From contig NZ_JAVHNP010000001.1 of the NCBI RefSeq assembly GCF_031769195.1, forward strand, positions 682,001-746,000: a stretch of 64,000 bases of DNA, in the 5' to 3' direction. Shown here piece by piece: positions 1 to 8,100 of this stretch. Each line of letters opens with the position of its first letter. Position 1 is the stretch's first letter. The notes below the pieces were generated by a model. That model saw only the letters and a program-made list of their open reading frames with translations, ran no database searches and had not been told where the DNA came from. The position numbers and the translations under genes are program-made. The stretch is from Vreelandella sp031769195 (GTDB taxonomy: Bacteria; Pseudomonadota; Gammaproteobacteria; Pseudomonadales; Halomonadaceae).

Positions 1-489
1 CCGCAGCAGCGTGGCGTAAACCACCATCACCACGCTGGGGGGAATAATCGGCCCAATGATCGAAGAGCACGCGGTCACCGCTGCGGCATACTCCGCATCG
101 TAGCCCTGCTTTTTCATCTCGGGGATCATGATTTTGCCGATGGCCACCGTATCGGTCACCGCTGCCCCCGTCAGGCCCGCAAAAAACACTGACACCGAGA
201 TATTCACATGGGAGAGCGAGCCCCGTACTCGGCCAAACAGCGCATTGTTGAAGGCAATCAGCTTGTGGGTCAGACCGCCTTGGTTCATTAGCTCAGCAGT
301 GAAAATAAAGTAAGGCACGGCGATCAGCAGAAAGCCGGAAACACCGGAGAACATGCGGTCGGCGATGATGCCAAGCATCCGTTCGCCGCCAATGGCAAAA
401 CCGCCCGCCAACCCAGACATCGCCATCACAACCGCCACCGGTGCGCCAATAAACAGCAGTACAACAAACACAATAATCGCAGGCGTCAT
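1..489 (-). CDS. dctM: TRAP transporter large permease DctM, partial (N-terminal part)
   Basis: The large membrane subunit of a TRAP transporter carries solute across the inner membrane with sodium. The gene runs off the left edge, so only the first 163 residues are visible. They begin MTPAIIVFVVLLFIGAPVAV and contain the typical DctM pattern: hydrophobic helices, a G-G-L/F segment, FFAGLTGAAVTDTVAIG, and an IIGPIIPPS loop, all characteristic of the family. The start codon overlaps the stop of the dctQ gene by four bases (ATGA), indicating translational coupling. Substrate cannot be read from this subunit. It belongs to the operon with the binding protein and probably with the upstream cyclodeaminase and RidA genes. 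Confidence 0.93.
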   Translation of the reverse strand, partial: MTPAIIVFVVLLFIGAPVAVVMAMSGLAGGFAIGGERMLGIIADRMFSGVSGFLLIAVPYFIFTAELMNQGGLTHKLIAFNNALFGRVRGSLSHVNISVSVFFAGLTGAAVTDTVAIGKIMIPEMKKQGYDAEYAAAVTACSSIIGPIIPPSVVMVVYATLLR

Positions 490-1031
490 GAGCGGTGCTC
501 CCCATCAGCGGTGTCGATAAGCTCGCCAATCACGTCCTGCTCATCAATAAAGTGTTCCAGCAGTGCAAACCCATGTACCAAGTGCAGCAGCATTATCACG
601 CCGCTTAACGGCACCACAATGGCAGTGACCTTGCTGGGAATGCGGATTTGGTCGGACACCATGTATACCTGGGTGGCGCTGGTAAAGTAGTCCCAGCCGT
701 ACCAGGTGAGCATGAGCGCAAACAGGCCAATGATGCCCAAGCTCAGCCCGGCGGCCACCTGAACCATCACTCTGGGCAAGCTGCGTACCAGCAGTGTCAT
801 GGCAACGTGCTCACCGTAGCGCAGTGAAATCGTCATCGAGAGAAAACCAATCCAGGGCAGAAACAGCCGCGCCAGCGAGTAGGTCCAGCTCAGCGTGCTG
901 CCCGTGATCAGTTTGTATAAAAATGCTGTAAAAGAGATGCCTAGCATCGCCAAAATACAGCCCACACACACCACGATAGCGGCCTGATTCACCAGGTCGC
1001 TTAAGCGGCGCAAAGGAGTTAAAACGCCCAT
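486..1031 (-). CDS. dctQ: TRAP transporter small permease DctQ
   Basis: Small membrane subunit of the same TRAP transporter. At 181 residues it has the four hydrophobic segments expected of DctQ (near residues 14-38, 48-66, 88-112 and 133-155) and the family's W-I-G-F-L-S pattern after the second helix. It pairs with DctM in the inner membrane. It lies 54 bases downstream of dctP and overlaps dctM by four bases. Subunit assignment is secure from topology and position; solute specificity is unknown. Confidence 0.92.
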   Translation of the reverse strand: MGVLTPLRRLSDLVNQAAIVVCVGCILAMLGISFTAFLYKLITGSTLSWTYSLARLFLPWIGFLSMTISLRYGEHVAMTLLVRSLPRVMVQVAAGLSLGIIGLFALMLTWYGWDYFTSATQVYMVSDQIRIPSKVTAIVVPLSGVIMLLHLVHGFALLEHFIDEQDVIGELIDTADGEHRS

Positions 1032-1085
1032 GGCTTTTTCCTCACGCTGGGGCGCATGGCCCCAGCGTTGATCAATCGCTTACCG

Positions 1086-2159
1086 TTATTGTCCGTAAAT
1101 CCGCAGGTCATCTTCCGCTAGCTGCTGGCCCACGCGCTCCACTTCATCCAACAGGCCCTGTACCCGCGTCTCGTCCATCCCGAAGTCATTCACGATCCAC
1201 GCCTGCCAAGCGGGGCGGGCCACTTCGGCCATGCGCTCACGTTCGGCATCGGGCATCAGGTAGCAGGCTTCAAAGCGCTCGCAGGACTCGACCCAACTGG
1301 CAGTGGCGAGTGCGCCCGACATGCCGTGGCTGAGCTGAATGGCCTCTCGCGCCGAGCTAATCACCGCCTGCTGATGGGTTTCCGGCAGTGATTGGTACCA
1401 GGACTCGCTCACCACCCAAGGCGCGCTGTTATACACGTGCCCGGTGAGCGTGGTGTAGTCGGTCACCGCATCGAAGTTGAAGGTGGTGTTAAGCACCGGG
1501 GCGTTGAACTGGCCATCGGCTAAGCCGGTTTCCAGCGCGGTGATCAGCTCGCCCCAGGGCAGCGGCGTTGCGGAGGCCCCTAACGAGCGCATGATGGCGA
1601 CGTGGGCCGGGTTCTCTTCGGTGCGAATATTGAGCCCTTCTAGATCTTCCAGGGTTTCAATCAAACGGACGTTATTGGTAAAGGCTACGAAGCCGCCGCC
1701 GTCGTCGAAGGTGCCTAGATAGCGCATGCTCGCGGCATCCACGGTGCCCGACATAAAGTCGGCAAACCACTCACTATCAAAGAACGTCCACGCCTGCCGC
1801 CAGCTGGTAAATAGGAACGGTGCGGTCACCGCTTGGTAGTCGCCATAGAACGACGACATGGCCCCTGCGGACATGATGGTGGACTGCAACGTGCGGCCGC
1901 CCTGCACTTCCGAGCCATTTTCTACTTCAGAGCCGAGCTGGCCGCCGCCGAAGATAGTGACTTCAAGATCCCCATCGGTACGGGCTTCGACGAGATTTTT
2001 AAAATGCACCAGCGCCGGATAGATTTCGTTATTGCTCATATCCTCCGGTAGCTGGGTGGCGATCACCATTTCATAAGACTGGGCTTGGGCTGTGGCGCTA
2101 GCCACTGCCAGCGGAAGTGCCGCAAGGGCAGTGAAGAGCAAAGAGCGATTAGCGTTCAT
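1086..2159 (-). CDS. dctP: TRAP transporter substrate-binding protein DctP
   Basis: Periplasmic solute receptor of the TRAP transporter, 357 residues. A Sec signal peptide is evident (MNANRSLLFTALAALPLAVA, cleavage near the AQAQS segment at residues 24-28). The mature part shows the DctP family hallmarks: an ATQLPEDMSNNEIYPALVHF start helix, the GGGQLGSE motif, and LNIRTEENPAHVAIMRSLGASATPLPWGE, where the arginine is the usual carboxylate-binding position of DctP proteins. The ligand is therefore probably an organic or amino acid, which would suit the neighbouring cyclodeaminase, but that is inference. It is 107 bases downstream of the cyclodeaminase gene and could have its own promoter there. 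Confidence 0.93.
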   Translation of the reverse strand: MNANRSLLFTALAALPLAVASATAQAQSYEMVIATQLPEDMSNNEIYPALVHFKNLVEARTDGDLEVTIFGGGQLGSEVENGSEVQGGRTLQSTIMSAGAMSSFYGDYQAVTAPFLFTSWRQAWTFFDSEWFADFMSGTVDAASMRYLGTFDDGGGFVAFTNNVRLIETLEDLEGLNIRTEENPAHVAIMRSLGASATPLPWGELITALETGLADGQFNAPVLNTTFNFDAVTDYTTLTGHVYNSAPWVVSESWYQSLPETHQQAVISSAREAIQLSHGMSGALATASWVESCERFEACYLMPDAERERMAEVARPAWQAWIVNDFGMDETRVQGLLDEVERVGQQLAEDDLRIYGQ

Positions 2160-2201
2160 AACACACCTCGTTTTGGTTATTAATGGTCTTCGTTATGACT
2201 G

Positions 2202-2213
2202 GCGTTGCAACGC
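2202..2213. repeat. 12-base perfect palindrome upstream of dctP
   Basis: GCGTTGCAACGC is a perfect palindrome 43 bases upstream of the dctP start in the 107-base gap behind the cyclodeaminase gene. It could be an operator for a dimeric repressor. There is no T-run, so it is unlikely to be a terminator. Function is not shown. Confidence 0.25.
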
Positions 2214-2266
2214 TGCAAGTGGGGTGGCGTGATTGTTGTTATACGGCCTGCCCCCTACAGCGGGAT

Positions 2267-3211
2267 TTATGAAGGATGCTTGGGCAGTGACTCCCATAGC
2301 TCAATCGCGGCAGCGAGATCCTCAAGGGAAGCCCCTACCGATTTAAACAGCGTGATGGCGTCTTTATCCGAGCGCCCTGGTTTAGCCCCTGTGAGCACTT
2401 CGGCCAGCTCCGCTTGAATAGCGTCAAACTGAAAAGCGCCCTCTTCAATGGCCTGCAGAATATCTCCCGCTTCGCCTTTTGCGCCCGCGTAGGTGTCCAC
2501 AAACACCTGCGCTAGGCCTAAGCACGCAGCATCGGTTTCGCGCATTTGCGGCCGAAACGCGCCGATTAAATCCACGTGCGTGCCGGGCGTCAGCCATTCG
2601 CCGTGGATAATGGGTTGGGTGGAAAGCGTCACACAGCTGATGATGTCTGCCTCGGCCACCGCAGCGGGCAATGCCTCTACCATCTGGGTATCGAACCTGC
2701 CCGCGTACTCCTCGGCAATCGCGGCGGCTTTACTGGGGTGTCGCCCCCAGATCATCACTCGCTTGATGGGCCGCACGCTGGCGTGGGCTTCAATCACCAT
2801 CGGGGCTAACTTACCAGTGCCCACCACCAGCAGCGTTTCGGCGTCTTCATTGGCTAACGCCTGAGCCGCCAGCGCGGAGGCGGCGGCAGTGCGACGGCGG
2901 GTTAATTCGCTCCCATCGATACAGGCCAACGGCTGGCCGTGTTTGCCTTCGCTGAGCAGGTACAGCCCGGAAATAGCCGGAATGCCGTGCTCGGCGTTTT
3001 GTGGAAACACGTTGACCATTTTCACACCGATATAGCCTGCGGCTTCCCAGGCGGGCATCAGTAGCATGGTGGCTTCGCCGTCGGGGCGATGCATGGCGTG
3101 GTGGTGGCGCGGTGGCGACTCCACCCCGTTCACAAAGGTGTGCCGTAAGCGGTCGATGACGCCCTGCCAAGTAAGGTACTGCGCGACTTCCGCTGCCGAG
3201 ACGACCTGCAT
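2267..3211 (-). CDS. ornithine cyclodeaminase / mu-crystallin family protein
   Basis: NAD(P)-dependent enzyme of the ornithine cyclodeaminase/mu-crystallin family, 314 residues, a normal family length. Features visible are a substrate-binding N-terminal half with the PPR-HHH and MLLMPAW segments, the conserved G-V-K-M-V-N-V-F-P core with its lysine, and a Rossmann dinucleotide loop LLVVGTGKLAPMV near residue 127. Family members include ornithine cyclodeaminase, delta1-pyrroline-2-carboxylate reductase, alanine dehydrogenase and the ectoine-utilisation protein EutC. The sequence does not decide among them. The gene starts one base after the stop of the first RidA gene; RidA proteins hydrolyse enamine/imine intermediates, so a shared imine-forming amino-acid pathway fed by the TRAP transporter is plausible. 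Confidence 0.85.
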   Translation of the reverse strand: MQVVSAAEVAQYLTWQGVIDRLRHTFVNGVESPPRHHHAMHRPDGEATMLLMPAWEAAGYIGVKMVNVFPQNAEHGIPAISGLYLLSEGKHGQPLACIDGSELTRRRTAAASALAAQALANEDAETLLVVGTGKLAPMVIEAHASVRPIKRVMIWGRHPSKAAAIAEEYAGRFDTQMVEALPAAVAEADIISCVTLSTQPIIHGEWLTPGTHVDLIGAFRPQMRETDAACLGLAQVFVDTYAGAKGEAGDILQAIEEGAFQFDAIQAELAEVLTGAKPGRSDKDAITLFKSVGASLEDLAAAIELWESLPKHPS

Positions 3212-3212
3212 A

Positions 3213-3569
3213 TCAAGCCTCCGGCAGCGCAGCGATCACCATGATTTCTACCTTCCACTCGGGCTTCGCCAGTTTAGCTTCCACGGCGGCGCGCACCGGC
3301 GGGCGGCCAGGCACTACCCAGGCATCCCAGGCTTGGTTCATTTGGTCGAATTCTGCCATGCTGGTGACCCAGATTTGCGCCGAGATCAACTGCTCCTTAG
3401 AGGTGCCCGCCTGGGCCAGCAGTTGATCGATACGCGCTAACACCTGCTCTGTTTGCCCACGCATATCGGCGGTGGCGTCGGTGGGTACTTGGCCTGCGAG
3501 ATACACCGTGCCGTTGTGAATGGCCACTTGGCTCATGCGGATATTGCTGTCTTGATAGGTCACGCCCAT
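3213..3569 (-). CDS. RidA family enamine/imine deaminase, copy 1
   Basis: RidA (YjgF/YER057c/UK114) family protein of 118 residues. Such proteins form trimers and hydrolyse reactive enamine or imine intermediates of amino-acid metabolism. The family core is visible: the HNGTVYLAGQVP start, the EQVLARIDQLLAQAG helix, the ISAQIWVTSMAEF strand, and PPVRAAVEAKLAKPEWKVEI with the conserved arginine that binds the substrate carboxylate. It lies in tandem with the cyclodeaminase gene (one-base gap). A paralogue with 18 differences over 118 residues lies at 4568-4924. Start ATG is supported by the upstream AAGGA-like sequence. Confidence 0.88.
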   Translation of the reverse strand: MGVTYQDSNIRMSQVAIHNGTVYLAGQVPTDATADMRGQTEQVLARIDQLLAQAGTSKEQLISAQIWVTSMAEFDQMNQAWDAWVVPGRPPVRAAVEAKLAKPEWKVEIMVIAALPEA

Positions 3570-3629
3570 GGGGTCTCTCCAAGGAAGGTGGGGTTCCTCT
3601 TGAGACTACGACGATGCCTTAGCGTGTGC

Positions 3630-3669
3630 TTGCCCGAAACTCGGGTAAATTTGCCCGTAAGTCAGGCAG
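3630..3669 (-). promoter_or_regulatory. tandem 19-base direct repeat, candidate AraC-family operator
   Basis: Two direct repeats start 21 bases apart, at 3630 and 3651: TTGCCCGAAACTCGGGTAA and TTGCCCGTAAGTCAGGCAG, identical at 14 of 19 positions. A 21-base offset places both on the same DNA face, the usual arrangement for AraC-family half-operators. They sit in the 116-base gap between the AraC-type gene and the first RidA gene, upstream of the latter. Binding by the neighbouring regulator is inference. Confidence 0.5.
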
Positions 3670-3685
3670 ACAGGATTTTCAGACG

Positions 3686-4453
3686 TTAGCGGTCAGATGA
3701 GGGGGAAATCTCGAAGTAGCGCCGGTAGGCGCGGGAAAAGCTGCCCTGGTCACGAAAGCCGACCAGCATGGCAATATGTCCAAGGCTCAGCGCGCTATGG
3801 CGCACCAGCGTGCGCGCATGCTCTAGCCGCCTGCGCTGTACATAGGCCAGCGGCGTCACCCCGGTTAATTCACGAAAGCAGCTATGAAAATGCCCAGGGC
3901 TTAACGCACACAGGGCCGCTAGCTGCTCAACGCGCACTTCATCCGCCAAATGTTGGTCTAGCCAGGCATCCAAGCGCTCTAGATCAAGCCGCTCACTGAT
4001 ACAGCGCACCCCGAGCTGGTCGGCCGTCTGTTTTGGCGCGTCTTGGAGGTACATATAGAGCGCTCGCAGTAGCAACACGGCGATCTCATTTTGCAGTGCT
4101 GGGCATTGGTCAAGCTGATGCGCAAGCGCATGGGTGAGCTGATTTAAAGCAGGCGGCACGGTAAAGAAGCGCGGCTTATCGAATAAGCGCTCAATCTCAC
4201 TGCCTTTTTCCAGCGTGGCTAAGTGCTGTACGGGAATATCCAGCACCAGCGTTCGATTGCTGCCATCGCCTTGGTACTCGTGATGGCGCGATGAGGGGAT
4301 CAGACAGCCACGGCGAGCGGTCACCCGCTCCCCTTGGCCTTCCATGGCAAGCTCGGTCACCCCACAGGTCGCCAGAATTAACTGGTGAAAATCGTGGGAG
4401 TGCGCCACCTCTTCTGGGGCCAAATTGCGGCTATGCAGCTCAAACTGGGCCAT
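3686..4453 (-). CDS. AraC family transcriptional regulator
   Basis: Transcriptional regulator of 255 residues. The N-terminal half is a cupin-like sensor domain with the HSHDFHQLILATCGV pattern near residue 18 and SSRHHEYQG near 54. The C-terminal roughly 100 residues are the double helix-turn-helix of AraC/XylS proteins: VEQLAALCALSPGHFHSCFRE, then LGHIAMLVGFRDQGSFSRAYRR, ending in the typical F-R-x-x-x-G/E-x-x-P. It is transcribed in the same direction as the RidA, cyclodeaminase and TRAP genes and lies between the two RidA copies, so it is the likely local regulator. The inducer is unknown. Confidence 0.9.
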   Translation of the reverse strand: MAQFELHSRNLAPEEVAHSHDFHQLILATCGVTELAMEGQGERVTARRGCLIPSSRHHEYQGDGSNRTLVLDIPVQHLATLEKGSEIERLFDKPRFFTVPPALNQLTHALAHQLDQCPALQNEIAVLLLRALYMYLQDAPKQTADQLGVRCISERLDLERLDAWLDQHLADEVRVEQLAALCALSPGHFHSCFRELTGVTPLAYVQRRRLEHARTLVRHSALSLGHIAMLVGFRDQGSFSRAYRRYFEISPSSDR

Positions 4454-4519
4454 GGACGTACCATTGGTTGGTTCTCAATAAGAGCCTTTACTATACGGCG
4501 ATGGCCTGCTGAAAAGCGA

Positions 4520-4548
4520 GGGTGCGTTAACGTTGCATTAACGCACCC
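4520..4548 (-). terminator. rho-independent terminator after RidA copy 2
   Basis: An 11-base perfect stem (GGGTGCGTTAA / TTAACGCACCC) encloses a 7-base loop, and on the minus strand it is followed by a T-rich tail (TCGCTTTTC). It lies 20 bases past the stop of the second RidA gene. It would separate that gene from the AraC regulator downstream. Confidence 0.65.
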
Positions 4549-4567
4549 CGCAATAGCCAATAGCCGC

Positions 4568-4924
4568 TTAGGCGTCAGGCAGTGCGGCAATCACCATAAT
4601 TTCCACTTTCCACTCAGGCTTGGCCAGCTTGGCTTCCAGCGCGGCGCGCACCGGCGGGCGACCCGGCACCACCCAGGCTTCCCACACTTCGTTCATTTCC
4701 GCGAACTCAGCCATGTCGGTCACCCACACCTGGGCAGAAATCAGATGCTCTTTAGAGGTGCCCGCCTGCGCCAGCAGCTCATCAATGCGCGCCAACACCT
4801 GCTCGGTTTGGCCACGCATACCCACCGTGGCATCCGCCGGCACTTGGCCCGCAAGGTAAACCGTTCCGTTATGAACAGCCACTTGGCTCATACGTGCATT
4901 GCTTTCGTGATAGGTCACGCCCAT
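4568..4924 (-). CDS. RidA family enamine/imine deaminase, copy 2
   Basis: A 118-residue RidA-family protein, closely similar to the copy at 3213-3569 (I count 100 identical residues of 118, with no gaps). All core segments, including the PPVRAALEAKL arginine region and the KPEWKVEIMVIAALP C-terminus, are kept, so both copies are probably active. This one stands alone, with its own terminator, upstream of the AraC gene. The arrangement suggests a local duplication around the regulator, with the two copies possibly expressed under different controls. Confidence 0.88.
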   Translation of the reverse strand: MGVTYHESNARMSQVAVHNGTVYLAGQVPADATVGMRGQTEQVLARIDELLAQAGTSKEHLISAQVWVTDMAEFAEMNEVWEAWVVPGRPPVRAALEAKLAKPEWKVEIMVIAALPDA

Positions 4925-5056
4925 GGGGTATCTCCAGCGAAGATGTGTATGTTATTGAGTTGATGTGCACTAAAGCACCGCATTTATACGATGCTTGGCG
5001 GGATTCAACAATAGATATGGCGCGGCTGGGTGGTGTTAGTGCGGGGGGAACAGCAA

Positions 5057-5089
5057 CCCCCCCCCAGCAGCCTTGCGGCGGCTGGGGGT
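5057..5089. terminator. G+C-rich hairpin downstream of the giant repeat gene
   Basis: The stem CCCCCAGC / GCTGGGGG, with one mismatch and then a 3-base-pair extension around a GCAA-type tetraloop, lies just past the stop of the 5105-11536 gene. On the plus strand it is followed by TTTGTTT; on the minus strand, the direction of the gene, the tail is poor in T. It is probably the 3' end structure of that transcript, but efficiency in that direction is uncertain. Confidence 0.45.
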
Positions 5090-5104
5090 TTGTTTAGTTA
5101 TGCA

Positions 5105-8100
5105 TTAGGTAATGGAGTAGTTGGTGCTCCAGTTGTCTTCGAGGAAGTTATTGAGGTCTAGATTTTCGAAGTTGGCTAGCGTCTGGGTATTGAAGTCTTC
5201 GCCTGCAGAAGAGACACGCAGTAGTTGTGCATCATCGTCGATGTCGGGAGTATCTCCGTTGCCTGCCAACAGGTACACCACGTCGCCGCTATCTAGGCCA
5301 AGCTCGTTCAGCCAGGTGGCGGTGCCCCCCATGAACTCCTCTGTGGTAAACACAGCAAAAGCGATATCTTCGCCTAGCGCAGCCAGGTCGTCATAGCGCT
5401 CCAAACCAGGATCATCGCCGCGCAATGCATCAAACTCATCTGCCGTTAGTTCAATGAAAAGGTGATCAAAGCCTGGATCATTCCCCATACGGAAATCTGT
5501 GATTAGCTCAACACCATCATCCGCTTGGCCATCGATATTAAAGGTCTTGGATAGCTGAGTGACGCTGCCGCCTGGTGCGGCTCCCGGCTGGTGGGTGTAG
5601 CCATTCACTGTAAAGGTAATGTTCAGGTCTTGCTCGTCATCACTTTCAAGAGGATCATCAATAATGACAATACTGGCTGCATCATCAATTAAAAAACCAG
5701 CGGGAACACCATTATTCCCTGCTACATTCAATGTATAAATATTCGCATAGGTATCCTGGACGACCCAGGTAGCTAAGGACGATAGCGGCACGTCGCTATT
5801 AACCGCACCTTCCAAGAGCAACGTTGACGTTTCAAATAATCGCTCTGCTGCACGAGCATCTAACGCCCCAGCATCCAAAAACGATGATTGTTCGGTACTT
5901 AAGACATAGTTTTCAGGCAGAGTGCGTCCATCCAAGAAGCGCTGCATTAAGACACCTAATGGATAAATAACGATTAAGCCCTCTTGGTCAAAATTAGCTA
6001 ACTCGCTGAGGGTTTCAAAATTCTGGAAGCCAATTTCATCCACATTCACCCGTACACTATTAGCAGACGATAACGCCTCACTTCCTATTGCACTCACAAT
6101 ATTCTCAATACTGTCTTCAATTACCCAATTTAACAGAGTACCTAGATCGAGGTTCGCATCATTTTCTGCCCCGGCGAGTATCTCTTCTGCCGTCACTAGC
6201 AGCTGCTCTACTTCACTCACCGTTAGTGACGCTGCATCAAATGGCTGCCCAGCATTAATTTCATAGCCACCCGGCCGAGCTTCGGTATTATTAGGAAGCT
6301 CCCCACCTGCATTTACTACAGCAATCGCTTCCTCGAACGAATAACGTACATTGACTCCTTCAAGGTTTACATTCTCTAAATCAACAAAGGCATTGTACTG
6401 CTCAGGAGTAATAAATGCATTATTGCTCAGATCCAATGTAATCATGTCTGCTCCACTGACCCACGGAGCGACGCCAGTAGCTAGAAGCTCCGCTGGTTGT
6501 GCATTGGTAATACTCCAAGTTTGCAGTGCTTCAACACTGACCGACTGACGGTTAAGAGCGCCATCGACAATAGCTTGAGTGGCCTGATAACGTGCCTCTG
6601 CATCAGGCACGCTGGAAAGTAAAAAGCTAGGAATTTCAACCCTGCTTGCAACAATCTCATAACTATCGGCAATATTTTCAATATCACTGAGTGTCAAGTT
6701 GCGGGTAAAGATAAACCTGACAGGCGTATCTCCTAGTTCAAAATTGCTCAACCTTTGCAGACGCTGAAGATCTGCAATAGCGAGGATCTCATTATTGACC
6801 GACACTTGTTCTGCAGCAGTGATATGCAGAGGGAACTGGTTATTCGATTGAATTGCTAGCAAAGCAGAGGCAGAATCCACCACACTCCACTTAAGCAATT
6901 CATTCACAGCGGGTACAGGAGCGTTGGCACCTGAGAGGGCAAGCGCAGAATTTTCTACAATGGGCCTAACTTCTTCAGCCGTAAACGTACCAATCGACAG
7001 TTCAGTGTCAGCAAGGCGATACCCAGGACTGTTACCCTCTTCACCCTTGGCTAGCGCATTCACTCCATCTGAATTAATGACTTCTAACGCTTCCTCAAGC
7101 GTGTATAAGATTTCGACAGGATCACTATTGTAGTCATAGTTATCAAGGCGCACCAATGACTGATATTGCTCAAATGTTAGCTGCTCATCTGTAATCTCTA
7201 CTCGATCAGCTAAGACAACATGATCTTGTTCAATCGCTTGAACAGTATTATTTGCTGTATCACGGACCGTCCAATCAAAAAAACGTTGAACGGCATCGTT
7301 ACTACTATCAATATCTCGTGCGGCTTCTAACACTGAACGCACATTAGATAACTCACGCAAGGCATCTTCAACACTTAATGTAGCCACAAAAGGCACTGCA
7401 GTGTCTTCTAAAATAAAGCGCGCATCAGGAGCTAATACATCCGCCAACTGAGCGCGAAGCGCATCGTTGATGTCCACATAAACTACTGTCACTTCCTCCC
7501 CTAAATTAAAATTACTCAATGCACTAATCAATTGCTCGTACTGAGCTGCTGACAGTATTTCGTCTGTCACCTCAACACTTTCAGCCAGCTGGAGACCATC
7601 AGGAGCAGAGGTTCCTAAACGTGACTGAATATCACTATAGCTATCTAACACACTCCATGAATATACGTTACTTAAGGTTGGTGAGTTTTCTGAATCACCT
7701 AGCAAATTACGCACAAGAGCCAAGTTCTCAATGGCATTCTCCGCGGTCAGAGACTCCAGTGAAAGCTGCTCTTGTGAATTAATAAGATAGTTAGCCACTA
7801 CCCCATCGGGGCCTCGCTCAAACGCTTGCCCAAGGGTATATTCGACTTGCTCTTCACCTCGCAAATAGCCGCTATTGCTATTTTCAATAGCCAATAGAGA
7901 ATCAAACTGATCGCTAGTAATTTGCTGGTCAGTAATGCGAATCTCGCTAGCCCTGACGACAAAAGAGGCACCTTGAGCAACAGCTAAAATAGCGTTAGCG
8001 CTATCTCTAACAATCCAGTCAAAGAGCTCATCAACACTTAAAGCTTCGGCATTATTTGCCTCGCTAACAATCGACTCCACACGCTCAAGCACTGCGCGAG

